DNA of 64,000 nucleotides from Halomicrobium sp. LC1Hm (GTDB lineage: Archaea; Halobacteriota; Halobacteria; Halobacteriales; Haloarculaceae): contig NZ_CP044129.1 of NCBI RefSeq assembly GCF_009617995.1, positions 2,108,001 to 2,172,000 of the forward strand, read 5' to 3'. The position numbers and the translations under genes were made by a program. The notes below the pieces were generated by a model. It did not search any database, was not told the DNA's origin, and saw only the letters and a program-made list of their open reading frames with translations. Shown one piece after another: positions 51,931 through 59,794 of the stretch. Position 1 is the first letter of the stretch; every line of letters starts with the position of its first letter.

Positions 51931-53690
51931 GCTGACACCTCTGTCTCCTCGGCGACGGCGTCTTTGATCTCTTCGGCCAGTTCGTCGGCCTTGAAGCGGA
52001 CGCCGTCGTACTTGTTGACGCGGTCGACGCGTTCGAGCACGTCGTGTTCGATCACGTCGGCGAACTGCCCGGTGGCGTTACACTCGACGACGATCGTCTG
52101 CTCTGCGGCCTCGATCTCCTCGCTGAGGTCGGGCCGCGGGAAGATGTAGGGCACCGAGATGAAGCGCACGTCGAGGCCCTCGTCGGCGAGCATCTCCAGT
52201 CCTTCGCGCATCGCGCCCTCGTTCGAGCCCCACGAGACGACCAGCGTGTCGGCGTCGGGATCGCCGAACTCGCGATAGTCCCAGTCTTCCTGTTCGCGGG
52301 CGGTCTCGACCTTGCGTTCGCGCTTCTCGACCTGTTCCTCGCGGACCTCGGTGTCTTCGGTCCGGCGACCGAGCGCGTCGTGTTCGAGGCCGGTCGTCAT
52401 GTGTGCGCCGCCACTCGTCCCGGGGAACGTCCGCGGCGAGACGCCGTCGGCGCTGGGGAAGTGTGGCTGGAACTGCTCCTTCTCGTTTTGCCAGCCGTCG
52501 ATGTCGTCCTCGTCGACGACCTTCCCGCGCTCGATCTCGACCTCGTCCATGTCGAAGGTCTCGGGTGCGAACGTCTGTTCGGTCACCGCCAGCGCGAGGT
52601 CGGACACGAGGAAGACCGGCGTCTGGTACTTCTCGGCGAGGTTGAACGCCTCGACGGTCTTCCAGAAACACTCCGAGATGTTCGTCGGCGTGACGACGAA
52701 CCGCGGAATCTCGCCGTGGCCGCCGTACAGCGCCATGTTGAGGTCGCCCTGTTCCTGCTTGGTCGGCATCCCCGTCGAGGGACCGGAACGCATCACGTCA
52801 CAGATCACCAGCGGCGTCTCGGTGGTCGCGACGAGCCCGAAGGTCTCGGTCATCAGGTCGATCCCGGGGCCGGACGTGGCCGTCATCGCGCGTGCGCCGG
52901 CACGGGCAGCGCCAAGCGCCATGTTGATCGCGGCGAGTTCGTCCTCGGCCTGGACGACCTTGCCACCGAACTGGTCGACACGCCCGGTCATGTACTCCAT
53001 CACGTCCGTCGCGGGCGTGATCGGGTAGCCGGAGTAGAACCGACAGCCGGCGGCGATCGCGCCCATGCCGATCGCTTCGTCGCCGTTGAGAAGCACGTAG
53101 TCGTTGTCCGTCGTCTCCAGCGAGTAGCCGTAGTCGTGGTCGTACTCCGCCTGGACGAACTCCTGGCCGGCGCGGGCAGCCTTCTTGTTGTTCTCGACGA
53201 TCGCCTCGCCCTTGTCGCCGAAGCGCTTCTCCAGGGACTCGTCTAAGTTCTCGATGGGGAAGCCGGTCACTTCACAGGCGGCACCGAGCGCGACGACGTT
53301 GGCCATGATCGCGCCGCCGGCCTCCTCGGCGAGTCGCTTGAGCGGCACTTCGAGACCGATCATCTCGTCGGGGATCTCGACGTTCTGCATCGTCGTCCGC
53401 TCCCCGTCGTAGATGATGACCGAGCCCTCGTGGAGCTCGTTCATGTTCTCGTCGATGGTACGTTCTGTCAGTGCGATGAGTACGTCCAGTCTGTCGACGA
53501 CACTCTCGACGCGGTCGACAGCCGTCCGGACCTTGTAGGCCGTGTACCCACCGCGGATACGCGACGCGAAGTCCTTGGACGTGAAGACGTGTCGACCTGC
53601 CCGTGAGAGTGCCTGGGCGAAGATCTTCCCGGTAGAGTCGATTCCATCGCCGGCTTCGCCGCCGATGGCCCAGTTGAGGTCTTCGGGCAT
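51927..53690 (-). CDS. korA: 2-oxoacid:ferredoxin oxidoreductase alpha subunit (fused gamma-alpha)
   Basis: A 587-residue subunit in which the gamma domain (about 1-180, AIGGEAGDGIDSTGKIFAQ) is fused to the alpha domain (YSGYPITPATDVMEYM, AEDELAAINMALGAARAG, TSGPGIDLMTE). A charged insert at about 430-455 (RRTEDTEVREEQVEKRERKV) is haloarchaea-like. With KorB it oxidises 2-oxoglutarate to succinyl-CoA, the CoA donor used by Mct. First gene of the pair, start 53690. Confidence 0.87.
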   Translation of the reverse strand: MPEDLNWAIGGEAGDGIDSTGKIFAQALSRAGRHVFTSKDFASRIRGGYTAYKVRTAVDRVESVVDRLDVLIALTERTIDENMNELHEGSVIIYDGERTTMQNVEIPDEMIGLEVPLKRLAEEAGGAIMANVVALGAACEVTGFPIENLDESLEKRFGDKGEAIVENNKKAARAGQEFVQAEYDHDYGYSLETTDNDYVLLNGDEAIGMGAIAAGCRFYSGYPITPATDVMEYMTGRVDQFGGKVVQAEDELAAINMALGAARAGARAMTATSGPGIDLMTETFGLVATTETPLVICDVMRSGPSTGMPTKQEQGDLNMALYGGHGEIPRFVVTPTNISECFWKTVEAFNLAEKYQTPVFLVSDLALAVTEQTFAPETFDMDEVEIERGKVVDEDDIDGWQNEKEQFQPHFPSADGVSPRTFPGTSGGAHMTTGLEHDALGRRTEDTEVREEQVEKRERKVETAREQEDWDYREFGDPDADTLVVSWGSNEGAMREGLEMLADEGLDVRFISVPYIFPRPDLSEEIEAAEQTIVVECNATGQFADVIEHDVLERVDRVNKYDGVRFKADELAEEIKDAVAEETEVSA

Positions 53691-53868
53691 TCTAGCCTCG
53701 GGTACCCGTCGCCAAAGGAAAAACCTTCTGTAAACCGTCGACTATCGGGTGGGGCGATTCGGTGATCGTGGCGTCGGGGATATATACGCGATTCCGAGTC
53801 ACAATTTTCGTCACACGTTGCGTCGCCGGGATCGAAACCGGCTTGCCGCCGATCCACCAAGCGACTCC

Positions 53869-54504
53869 ATGGACGACACCGACTGTCGCGTCGCGGCCGT
53901 CCGAGCGGTCGGCCCCGACACGGTGGCGATCGACATCGAGACGCCAGCGGACTTCTCGGCTCGACCGGGACAGTTCGTCAAGCTCACCTTCGAAGTCGAC
54001 GGCGAGACCGAACCGCGATTCTACACGATCTCCTCGCCCGAGGTGACCGAGACGTTCGAGATCACGGTCGGGATCGATCCCGACGGAACCGTCGGACCGC
54101 TGCTTGGCGATCTGACGGCCGGCGACACCGTCACCGTGGCCGGTCCCTTCGGCAGCGACTACTACGAGGACGAGTCACGAGCGGTCGTGCTGGCCGGCGG
54201 TCCCGGTGTCGGCCCCGCCGTCGGGATCGCCGAGCGTGCGCTGGCCGAAGGCAACGACGCGGCGATCGTCTACCGGGACGACGACCCGGTCCACGAGGAG
54301 CGACTGGCGACACTCGACGACGCCGGTGCCGTCGTGCGGCTCCTGGACGCCGACGAAGACCTGACCGACGCCACCGCCGCGGCGCTCGAAGACGGCGGCC
54401 AGCTGTTCGTCTATGGGTTCGCCGACTTCATCGACGCGGCGACGGCCGCCGTCGAGGATGCCGGCTGGACGACCGACGACGCCAAGATCGAGAACTTCGG
54501 GTAG
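53869..54504 (+). CDS. Ferredoxin-NADP reductase-like FAD/NAD(P)-binding protein
   Basis: A 211-residue minimal flavoreductase. FAD motif RFYTISSP, NAD(P)-binding GGPGVGPAVG, and a C-terminal aromatic-free tail FG. It lacks a fused ferredoxin domain. Beside korAB it may move electrons from reduced ferredoxin to NAD(P), an inference from context. ATG 53869 starts just before the FAD domain; a TATA-like gatatatac at 53779-53787 is about 85 bases away, so a leader is possible. Confidence 0.75.
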   Translation: MDDTDCRVAAVRAVGPDTVAIDIETPADFSARPGQFVKLTFEVDGETEPRFYTISSPEVTETFEITVGIDPDGTVGPLLGDLTAGDTVTVAGPFGSDYYEDESRAVVLAGGPGVGPAVGIAERALAEGNDAAIVYRDDDPVHEERLATLDDAGAVVRLLDADEDLTDATAAALEDGGQLFVYGFADFIDAATAAVEDAGWTTDDAKIENFG

Positions 54505-54709
54505 CTGGGACTCCCGGGGTGCTCCGCTGGAGGCCTCGGACGGACAGCGTCGTCGGCTGGCACTGCTGGCCATCCGTCTGTGGTGCCTGTCTCCGACCGG
54601 GATCGCGGCCTCTCGTAACAGTGACAGAACAACTGCGGTGTCGGAACCGTCGTCGCCGGGCGATTCCGGAGACAAAAAGTATTTTACCGATAGTGTGCCA
54701 AAGAATATC

Positions 54710-55000
54710 ATGCGCGAGGCAAGTCGGACGACGCGCCAGCGCATCGCCGACCGACTCCGGGCCGAGGCGCTCGCCGCGGGCGCAATCGCTCGAGAGTTCG
54801 AAATACGGACCAGCGACGCGCTCGATCACGTCGAACACATCGCTCGCTCGCTGGAGTCGACAGACGAGCAGTTGCTCGTCGCACCGCCGGCCTGCGAAGA
54901 GTGTGGATTCGACGACTTCGACGATCTGACCAACCGACCCAGCAGGTGCCCCGAGTGCAAGAGCGAGGCGATCTCCGAGCCCGCCTATCGCATCGAGTGA
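54710..55000 (+). CDS. Winged-helix and zinc-ribbon regulator-like protein
   Basis: A 96-residue protein. The first 55 residues look like a winged helix (TTRQRIADRLRAEALAAGAI, then AREFEIRTSDALDHVEHIARSL), and the last 40 a zinc ribbon (CEECGFDD, CPECKSE). The family resembles COG3357-type predicted regulators. A TATA-like agtattttac (54679-54688) lies 22-31 bases before the ATG. Targets unknown. Confidence 0.75.
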   Translation: MREASRTTRQRIADRLRAEALAAGAIAREFEIRTSDALDHVEHIARSLESTDEQLLVAPPACEECGFDDFDDLTNRPSRCPECKSEAISEPAYRIE

Positions 55001-55016
55001 CCGGTTCCCGACGGCA

Positions 55017-55433
55017 TCAGTTCCCCGAGAAGCCGATCCGACTCCCCGAGGACAGGTCACCGTCGTCGGCCGGCCCCAGTCCGCCGAACTCGCAGCCGTC
55101 TTCGGTGAGGTAGACGCCGCCGTCCGCGACGGTCACGTCGACCTCGCTGAGTGTCGCGCCCTCACAGGGCCCGAAATTACAGTATCCCGTGTCGGTCTCG
55201 AAGGTCGCGCCGTGTTTCTCACAGACGAGTTCGGCTCCCCGTAGCGTCGCCCCCGAACCCTTGTCGAGACGCACGTCTCGCCAGTGTGGGCAGTAGTTCT
55301 CGAAGGCGACGATGCCGTCGGACAGTCGCAGTAAGATCCCCTCGCTCCGTTCGCTCCCGTCGACGATGGTGAACAGCACGGTGCCGTCGTCGGGAACGGC
55401 CTCGGTGTCGACGATACGTCGGTCGGCGTCCAT
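55017..55433 (-). CDS. Rieske [2Fe-2S] domain protein
   Basis: A 138-residue soluble Rieske protein. The cluster ligands are in YCPHWRD (Cys-x-His) and CEKHGATF (Cys-x2-His), closer to dioxygenase ferredoxins than to bc1-type Rieske proteins, since no signal or membrane anchor is present. It could pass electrons to an oxygenase or reductase; none is adjacent. Convergent with the regulator gene. Confidence 0.85.
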   Translation of the reverse strand: MDADRRIVDTEAVPDDGTVLFTIVDGSERSEGILLRLSDGIVAFENYCPHWRDVRLDKGSGATLRGAELVCEKHGATFETDTGYCNFGPCEGATLSEVDVTVADGGVYLTEDGCEFGGLGPADDGDLSSGSRIGFSGN

Positions 55434-55548
55434 GCTCGCCTCCCCGTTCGGGACAGCCCCGTTTCAACGCCCCGATTCTGTACGCCCCTTCTCCCAGCGA
55501 CTGAAAACGAGGATCTCCGTTTATATAACGGTGGTTCGAACTACGCCT

Positions 55549-55728
55549 ATGTTCGTCCGAAGCTTCGTTCTCGGGGGTACGATCGCTTCAGCCGTCGCGT
55601 TGCACTCGTCGCTCGAAACGGTCCTGATGGACACGATTCTGGGCGTCGCCATCGCGATCGCAGTGTTCATCCTCTACTACGCGCTCGTGTTGCGCCCAGC
55701 GCGGGACGGCCGCGGCCCGGATCCCTGA
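55549..55728 (+). CDS. 59-residue membrane protein
   Basis: Small protein with an N-terminal hydrophobic stretch (FVLGGTIASAVAL) and one long membrane span (TILGVAIAIAVFILYYALVL), then a basic-acidic tail RPARDGRGPDP. A strong TATA-like tttatataac (55520-55529) lies 20-29 bases upstream of the ATG. Function unknown. Confidence 0.62.
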   Translation: MFVRSFVLGGTIASAVALHSSLETVLMDTILGVAIAIAVFILYYALVLRPARDGRGPDP

Positions 55729-55808
55729 CCTGTTGGCCCCATCGCACTCGCCCTTCGGTTCTCTTTGTGACCGGCTCTCTGCCGCTGTAACGTCCGTACG
55801 AGGAGACG

Positions 55809-56534
55809 CTAGAGGTACGCGGCGTCCCAGCGCGTGGGCTTGCGGGCGTTGCCGCAGTTGTCACACTCGATCCGTCCCATCGCGTCCATCGCGTTCGCGA
55901 GCGTGCTACAGTTCGCACAGTAGTACCCGTACAGATCGCCGCCCGCCTGGTCTCGGTACACCAGGTGGAAGGCGTCGACAGAGCCCTTCTCGGTCGCGTC
56001 GTGGTCGACGAACACGGTGGTACCGTCGGTCTCGATGGGCTCGCGACCGCTCGGGCTGGTCTCGACGTAGCGTTGCTCGACGTAGCTTCGCCCGTCGATC
56101 TCGACGGTCTCCTCGCCGGCAGGCTCGAAGCCCTTCGAACGGTAGAACGCGTTTCCGTCGGCGTTGTCCGAGAGCACGCGTCCGTGGATCCGTTCGGCAC
56201 CGAGTGATTCGAGTTCCGTCCTCGTCGCCTCGAACAGCTCCGAGGCGATGCCGTGACCTCGGTAGGCCGGGTCGACGTGCAACCAGAGGAGCGTCCCGAT
56301 CTCTGCGCCGGCCAGCGTACTTTCGGAGAACCCGACGACCTGTTCGTCTTCGACGGCGACCAGCAACACGCGGCCGTCGTCGGACAGCGTCTCGTCGAGT
56401 CGCTCCTCGCCGTACCACTCCTCGATCGCGCTCGTGATCGCGTGCGGTCCGAGCGAGTACGACGCCTGTAACGACCGTCGGGCAACGTCGCGGATCGCGG
56501 GCTTGTCTGCGGACGCCGCTCTTCTGATCGACAT
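55809..56534 (-). CDS. GNAT acetyltransferase fused to a zinc ribbon
   Basis: A 241-residue protein. Residues 1-155 form a GNAT domain (MSIRRAASADKPAIRDVARR, acetyl-CoA loop VDPAYRGHGIASELFE, and NAFYRSKGFEPAGEETVEID in the last part). Residues 155-241 add a beta part with a zinc ribbon (YYCANC and IECDNC). The ribbon may bind the substrate or a nucleic acid. ATG 56534 is preceded by a minus-strand TATA-like gaatttttatgg. Confidence 0.82.
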   Translation of the reverse strand: MSIRRAASADKPAIRDVARRSLQASYSLGPHAITSAIEEWYGEERLDETLSDDGRVLLVAVEDEQVVGFSESTLAGAEIGTLLWLHVDPAYRGHGIASELFEATRTELESLGAERIHGRVLSDNADGNAFYRSKGFEPAGEETVEIDGRSYVEQRYVETSPSGREPIETDGTTVFVDHDATEKGSVDAFHLVYRDQAGGDLYGYYCANCSTLANAMDAMGRIECDNCGNARKPTRWDAAYL

Positions 56535-57176
56535 ACGCCCTCGTTCGGGCCCCGGTGCCATAAAAATTCAGACGAGCAACACTACTTCTGGGGAAGTCGT
56601 CTGTTTTCGACCGGCATTCCCCGTACAGTTCCCTAGAACTCCTAGAGGTGTGGGGCCGTGCTTTACTACTTTATTCTCTCCCGGAGAAACGCTTATTACT
56701 GTCCGAATGCCTGCCTTCTGTTGTTGGAGGTGTACGATACGGCAACAAAAGCTCGAACGGTGACAGAAACCCATCGGCTCTGATCTGGCATTCGATGCTC
56801 CAGAGCGTACTTCTCGGTGACAGGTTCCGACTGCATTCAATACGTCGCTCAACCACGACCGCGGTCGAATCTGTCGCCCCTGTCTCTTTTCGTTTCGCGC
56901 CGCGCTGACTGTGTGACAACCAACGATACATACAGCGACGCCTCGACGACCCTCGATCAGCCCTGCCGTGACGTTCGACGACCACGATCGAGACACGCGT
57001 TCGTCTCTCGCTTCGCCCCGACCGACACGGAGAGTGCCACTGCAGCACCGCTGGAGCCTGCTCGCGGAGGTATTCGGAATCGTTTCGAGTCGTTGGAGGT
57101 GTCGTAACGCTAAAGAGTCGAACGGACCTTTTTGTACGTAAGATGAATAACGAACTGCGACGACGGAGGTGCTTCT
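56535..57176. other. Gene-poor, A+T-richer region
   Basis: About 640 bases with no convincing gene. Frames here have Arg/Ser/Cys-rich products unlike acidic haloarchaeal proteins, and composition is less G+C-rich than around it. It contains two CTAG sites close together (56633 and 56642) and an 11-base repeat, gttggaggtgt, at 56723 and 57092. The right end holds the probable promoter and a Shine-Dalgarno-like ggaggt at 57165-57170, seven bases before the GTG of the HD gene. It may be a decayed insertion or an untranslated RNA region. Confidence 0.5.
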
Positions 57177-57896
57177 GTGGGCGTCGAAATCCGTGAATCA
57201 CCGGTTTCGGACGCCGAGTTCGAGGCGATGCGGGACTTCGTCCACGACTATCTCGCCGCGAGCGTCGAGAACGAAGAAGAAGGCGGCCGAATGCGGTGGT
57301 ACCCGTGGCACTCCGCGGAGTATCGCTTCAACCACATCCTGAACGTCGTCGATCTCGCCGTCGAGATCGCACGCGAGGAAGGGGCGAACGTCGACGTGAC
57401 CCGCGTGGCGGCGCTGTTTCACGACATCGCGAAGCTGGAGGCCGAGCAGGACGTCCACGCGGAGGTCGGCGCGACGATCGCCCGCGAGTACCTGCTGAGC
57501 CACGGCGACTATCCCGATTCGTTCGTCGAGCAGGTGTGTAGCGCCGTCCGAGACCACTCCTACCAGGACGATCTGACCGACCTCCCGCTGGAGACCCAGT
57601 GTCTCATCGAGGCCGACGTACTCGACAAGGTCGGTGCCAACGGGACGGCGTTGATGCTCCTGCGGATGGGCTACGAGTCGCGTTCGCACATGGACGCCGC
57701 CGAGATGGTCGGCCGCGTGATCGAACGCGGCGAGGACGCTCGCCAGCGCATCGAGAGCGAGACCGCGGAAGCGATCGTCCACCGCCGTCTCAAACGGGCC
57801 AAGTGGTTCCAGGAGTGGCTGGAGATGGAAGTCGCCGAGATGGACGACGACTCGCTCGTCGGCGACGTGGCGACCGGCGTCGGCAGCGACGACTAG
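57177..57896 (+). CDS. HD-domain phosphohydrolase
   Basis: A 239-residue HD-superfamily protein, probably a metal-dependent phosphohydrolase for a nucleotide or other phosphate. Ligands: His in FNHILNVVDLA, HD in LFHDIAKLE, His in HAEVGATIA, His in VRDHSYQDD and Asp in EADVLDKVGANG. The GTG start has a good upstream ggaggt. The C-terminal tail is acidic. It shares CTAG (57893-57896) with the convergent LysE gene. Confidence 0.87.
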   Translation: MGVEIRESPVSDAEFEAMRDFVHDYLAASVENEEEGGRMRWYPWHSAEYRFNHILNVVDLAVEIAREEGANVDVTRVAALFHDIAKLEAEQDVHAEVGATIAREYLLSHGDYPDSFVEQVCSAVRDHSYQDDLTDLPLETQCLIEADVLDKVGANGTALMLLRMGYESRSHMDAAEMVGRVIERGEDARQRIESETAEAIVHRRLKRAKWFQEWLEMEVAEMDDDSLVGDVATGVGSDD

Positions 57897-58558
57897 AGCC
57901 GGCCTACGGCTTCGACGAGAAAGAGGCCACCGAAGCCCGCAAGCACGAGCGCCGAGAGCCACGCCACCGCCGGTGCGAGCCGTTCGACACGCTCTCGCGC
58001 TCCCACGAGCGCCGCGGGAAAGCTCGTGATCCACAGTACGATGCCCGCGAACAGCCCGACCAGCAGGACGGGGTGGCCGGTCTGGACGACGACCCGCTCT
58101 GCCAGCGACGGGCCGACGACGGGAAGCGGTGCCAGCACGTCCAGTCGGCCCGGCTCCAGCAGTCCGACGCCGACGGTCAGCCAGAACACCACCTGATAGG
58201 GGTTCGTCAGCGCCAGCAGGAACGCCTTCCAGAACCCGTTTCCGTCCCCCGGATCGTCGCCGACGAACGTCTGTGCGTCGTCGACCGCACCCACCGCGAA
58301 GTACAGCATCAACAGACCGCCGACCGCGAGCATCGCCGTCTCCACGTCGGGGTTGTCGCGCACGACCGTCACCAGACCGACGATCGCGAGGCCCAGAAAG
58401 GCCAGATCGGCGATCATCGCGCCGAGGCCGGCCCGGAAGCCGGCGTGCCACCCTCGGAGGACGCTCTCCTCGGCGATCACGGCGTTCATGGGTCCGGGCG
58501 GGGCCGCCAGCGCGAGTCCGAACACGACACCGCCAAGCAGTGTCACGAACAGTTCCAC
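57893..58558 (-). CDS. LysE-family amino-acid exporter
   Basis: A 221-residue membrane protein with six spans. The N-terminal LALAAPPGPMNAVIAEESVL is the LysE/RhtB pattern, and the loop FWKAFLLALTNPYQVVFW fits the second half. It probably exports amino acids; the substrate is unknown. It starts with GTG at 58558 and is tail-to-tail with the HD gene. Confidence 0.8.
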   Translation of the reverse strand: MELFVTLLGGVVFGLALAAPPGPMNAVIAEESVLRGWHAGFRAGLGAMIADLAFLGLAIVGLVTVVRDNPDVETAMLAVGGLLMLYFAVGAVDDAQTFVGDDPGDGNGFWKAFLLALTNPYQVVFWLTVGVGLLEPGRLDVLAPLPVVGPSLAERVVVQTGHPVLLVGLFAGIVLWITSFPAALVGARERVERLAPAVAWLSALVLAGFGGLFLVEAVGRL

Positions 58559-58649
58559 GGGGGGCGTTGGTCGCTGTCCGGTGTAATCCTGTCGTTCGCG
58601 ACCGTCGGCACTGCTGGACGGCTGAAAACGGGAGAGAGTGAGAGAGCAG

Positions 58650-59540
58650 TTACAGCTTGCCGGCCTTCTGCAGCTTCATCAGGTCCTCGGTGTCGAGAGT
58701 CTCGCCTTCCTTGAACTTCTGGTAGATCTCTTCGGCCTCCTCGCGGGCGGCCTCCTGCTTTTCCTCGCGAGCCGAGCGTTCCTCGGCTTCCTCTTTCTTG
58801 TCCAGTTCGCGCAGGCGCTTCTGGACGCGCACGAAGTCCTCGTGGTGCTGGTCGGCCGCCTCCTGGGCCTCCACGAACTTTTCGTGCATCTCGTCGGCCT
58901 CGTCACGGATGTCGTCGGCCTCGCGATAGGCCTCGATCATCTCGTTGTGGTGCTTCTGGGCCTCGTCGGCGAGCTCGGTCACCTTCTGGTGGTGCTGGCT
59001 GGCCTCCGAGCGGACCTCCTCGGCTTCCTCTTTGAGGCCGTCGAGGTCCTCGGTCTGGTCGAGCTTCTCTTTCTTGCTGGCGAGCTTGTCGCGCTTCTCC
59101 TCGATCTTCTCGATGAGTTCGCGCTCGTCCTCGCTGGAGAGGACTTCCGTCTGCTGTTTGAATTCGAGGTCCTCAATCTCGGATTCGAGCTCCTCGATGG
59201 ACTTGCCCTCGTCCAGCTCCATCTCGTTTTTGAGGTCCTCGACCTTGTCGAACAGCTCGTTGGCCTCGGCGTTGAGCTCGTTGCGGCTCTCTTTGTGTTC
59301 CTGAACCTGCTCGTTGAGCTCGTCGCGCTTCTCGCGGTGTTCCTGGGCCTCGTCGACCTTCTCACGCGTCTTGGCGTTGAGGTCGTCCCGGTCGGACGCG
59401 CGCTCGGACGCCATCTGGTTGAGTTCGTTTCGTCGGTCTCGAAGCTGTCCCGCGAGCTTGATGAGCTCGCCTTTGGACTTGTTTTCGAGATCGTCTTCTG
59501 TGAGTTCTACGTTCTTCGATTGATCTATCGAATCTACCAT
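58650..59540 (-). CDS. Archaeal coiled-coil protein (COG1340 type)
   Basis: A 296-residue, highly charged protein predicted to be a coiled coil almost throughout (about residues 15-275), rich in Glu, Lys, Arg, Asp, Gln and Asn; His pairs recur (HHQKV, HHNEM, HHEDF). Such proteins are widespread in haloarchaea and match COG1340-type 'uncharacterised coiled coil', with no established function. A TATA-like box about 170 bases upstream suggests a long leader. Confidence 0.72.
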   Translation of the reverse strand: MVDSIDQSKNVELTEDDLENKSKGELIKLAGQLRDRRNELNQMASERASDRDDLNAKTREKVDEAQEHREKRDELNEQVQEHKESRNELNAEANELFDKVEDLKNEMELDEGKSIEELESEIEDLEFKQQTEVLSSEDERELIEKIEEKRDKLASKKEKLDQTEDLDGLKEEAEEVRSEASQHHQKVTELADEAQKHHNEMIEAYREADDIRDEADEMHEKFVEAQEAADQHHEDFVRVQKRLRELDKKEEAEERSAREEKQEAAREEAEEIYQKFKEGETLDTEDLMKLQKAGKL

Positions 59541-59717
59541 TGTTGTTAATCCTCGATGCCATGTCCGCCACGACGCTGGGCAGTCGACTCCCTAACGATG
59601 ATGGGCTGTCTCCGATAAGCAGGGTTCCCTGTCATGCTGGGCGTAACGCGATACTGCCTGAACGTCGAAGACGTTCTGGTAGCTACACATTCGGGTGGAT
59701 GTGGTTTAAATATTCCG
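59541..59717 (-). promoter_or_regulatory. Structured leader upstream of the coiled-coil gene
   Basis: A strong TATA-like box (tttaaata, plus-strand 59705-59712) lies about 170 bases before the ATG at 59540, while none stands close to the ATG. The leader contains two perfect hairpins (59660-59676 and 59620-59631) and a 32-codon open frame on the minus strand from ATG 59690 to stop 59592. This may be a regulatory leader or a small upstream gene. Confidence 0.4.
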
Positions 59718-59794
59718 ATGCACCAACTACCGTGGTTGCCGGTCACACGGCCCAGAACGGTGATTGTGAGATATTCACACGGAACACAGTTACC

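Noticed and set aside
56671-57201. 176-codon minus-strand frame in the gene-poor region
   Set aside because: Product rich in Arg/Ser/Cys with no motif and not acidic; it also overlaps the start of the HD gene.
59592-59690. 32-codon ORF upstream of the coiled-coil gene as a separate gene
   Set aside because: No family, neutral composition and slightly wrong TATA spacing; kept only as a possible leader ORF.
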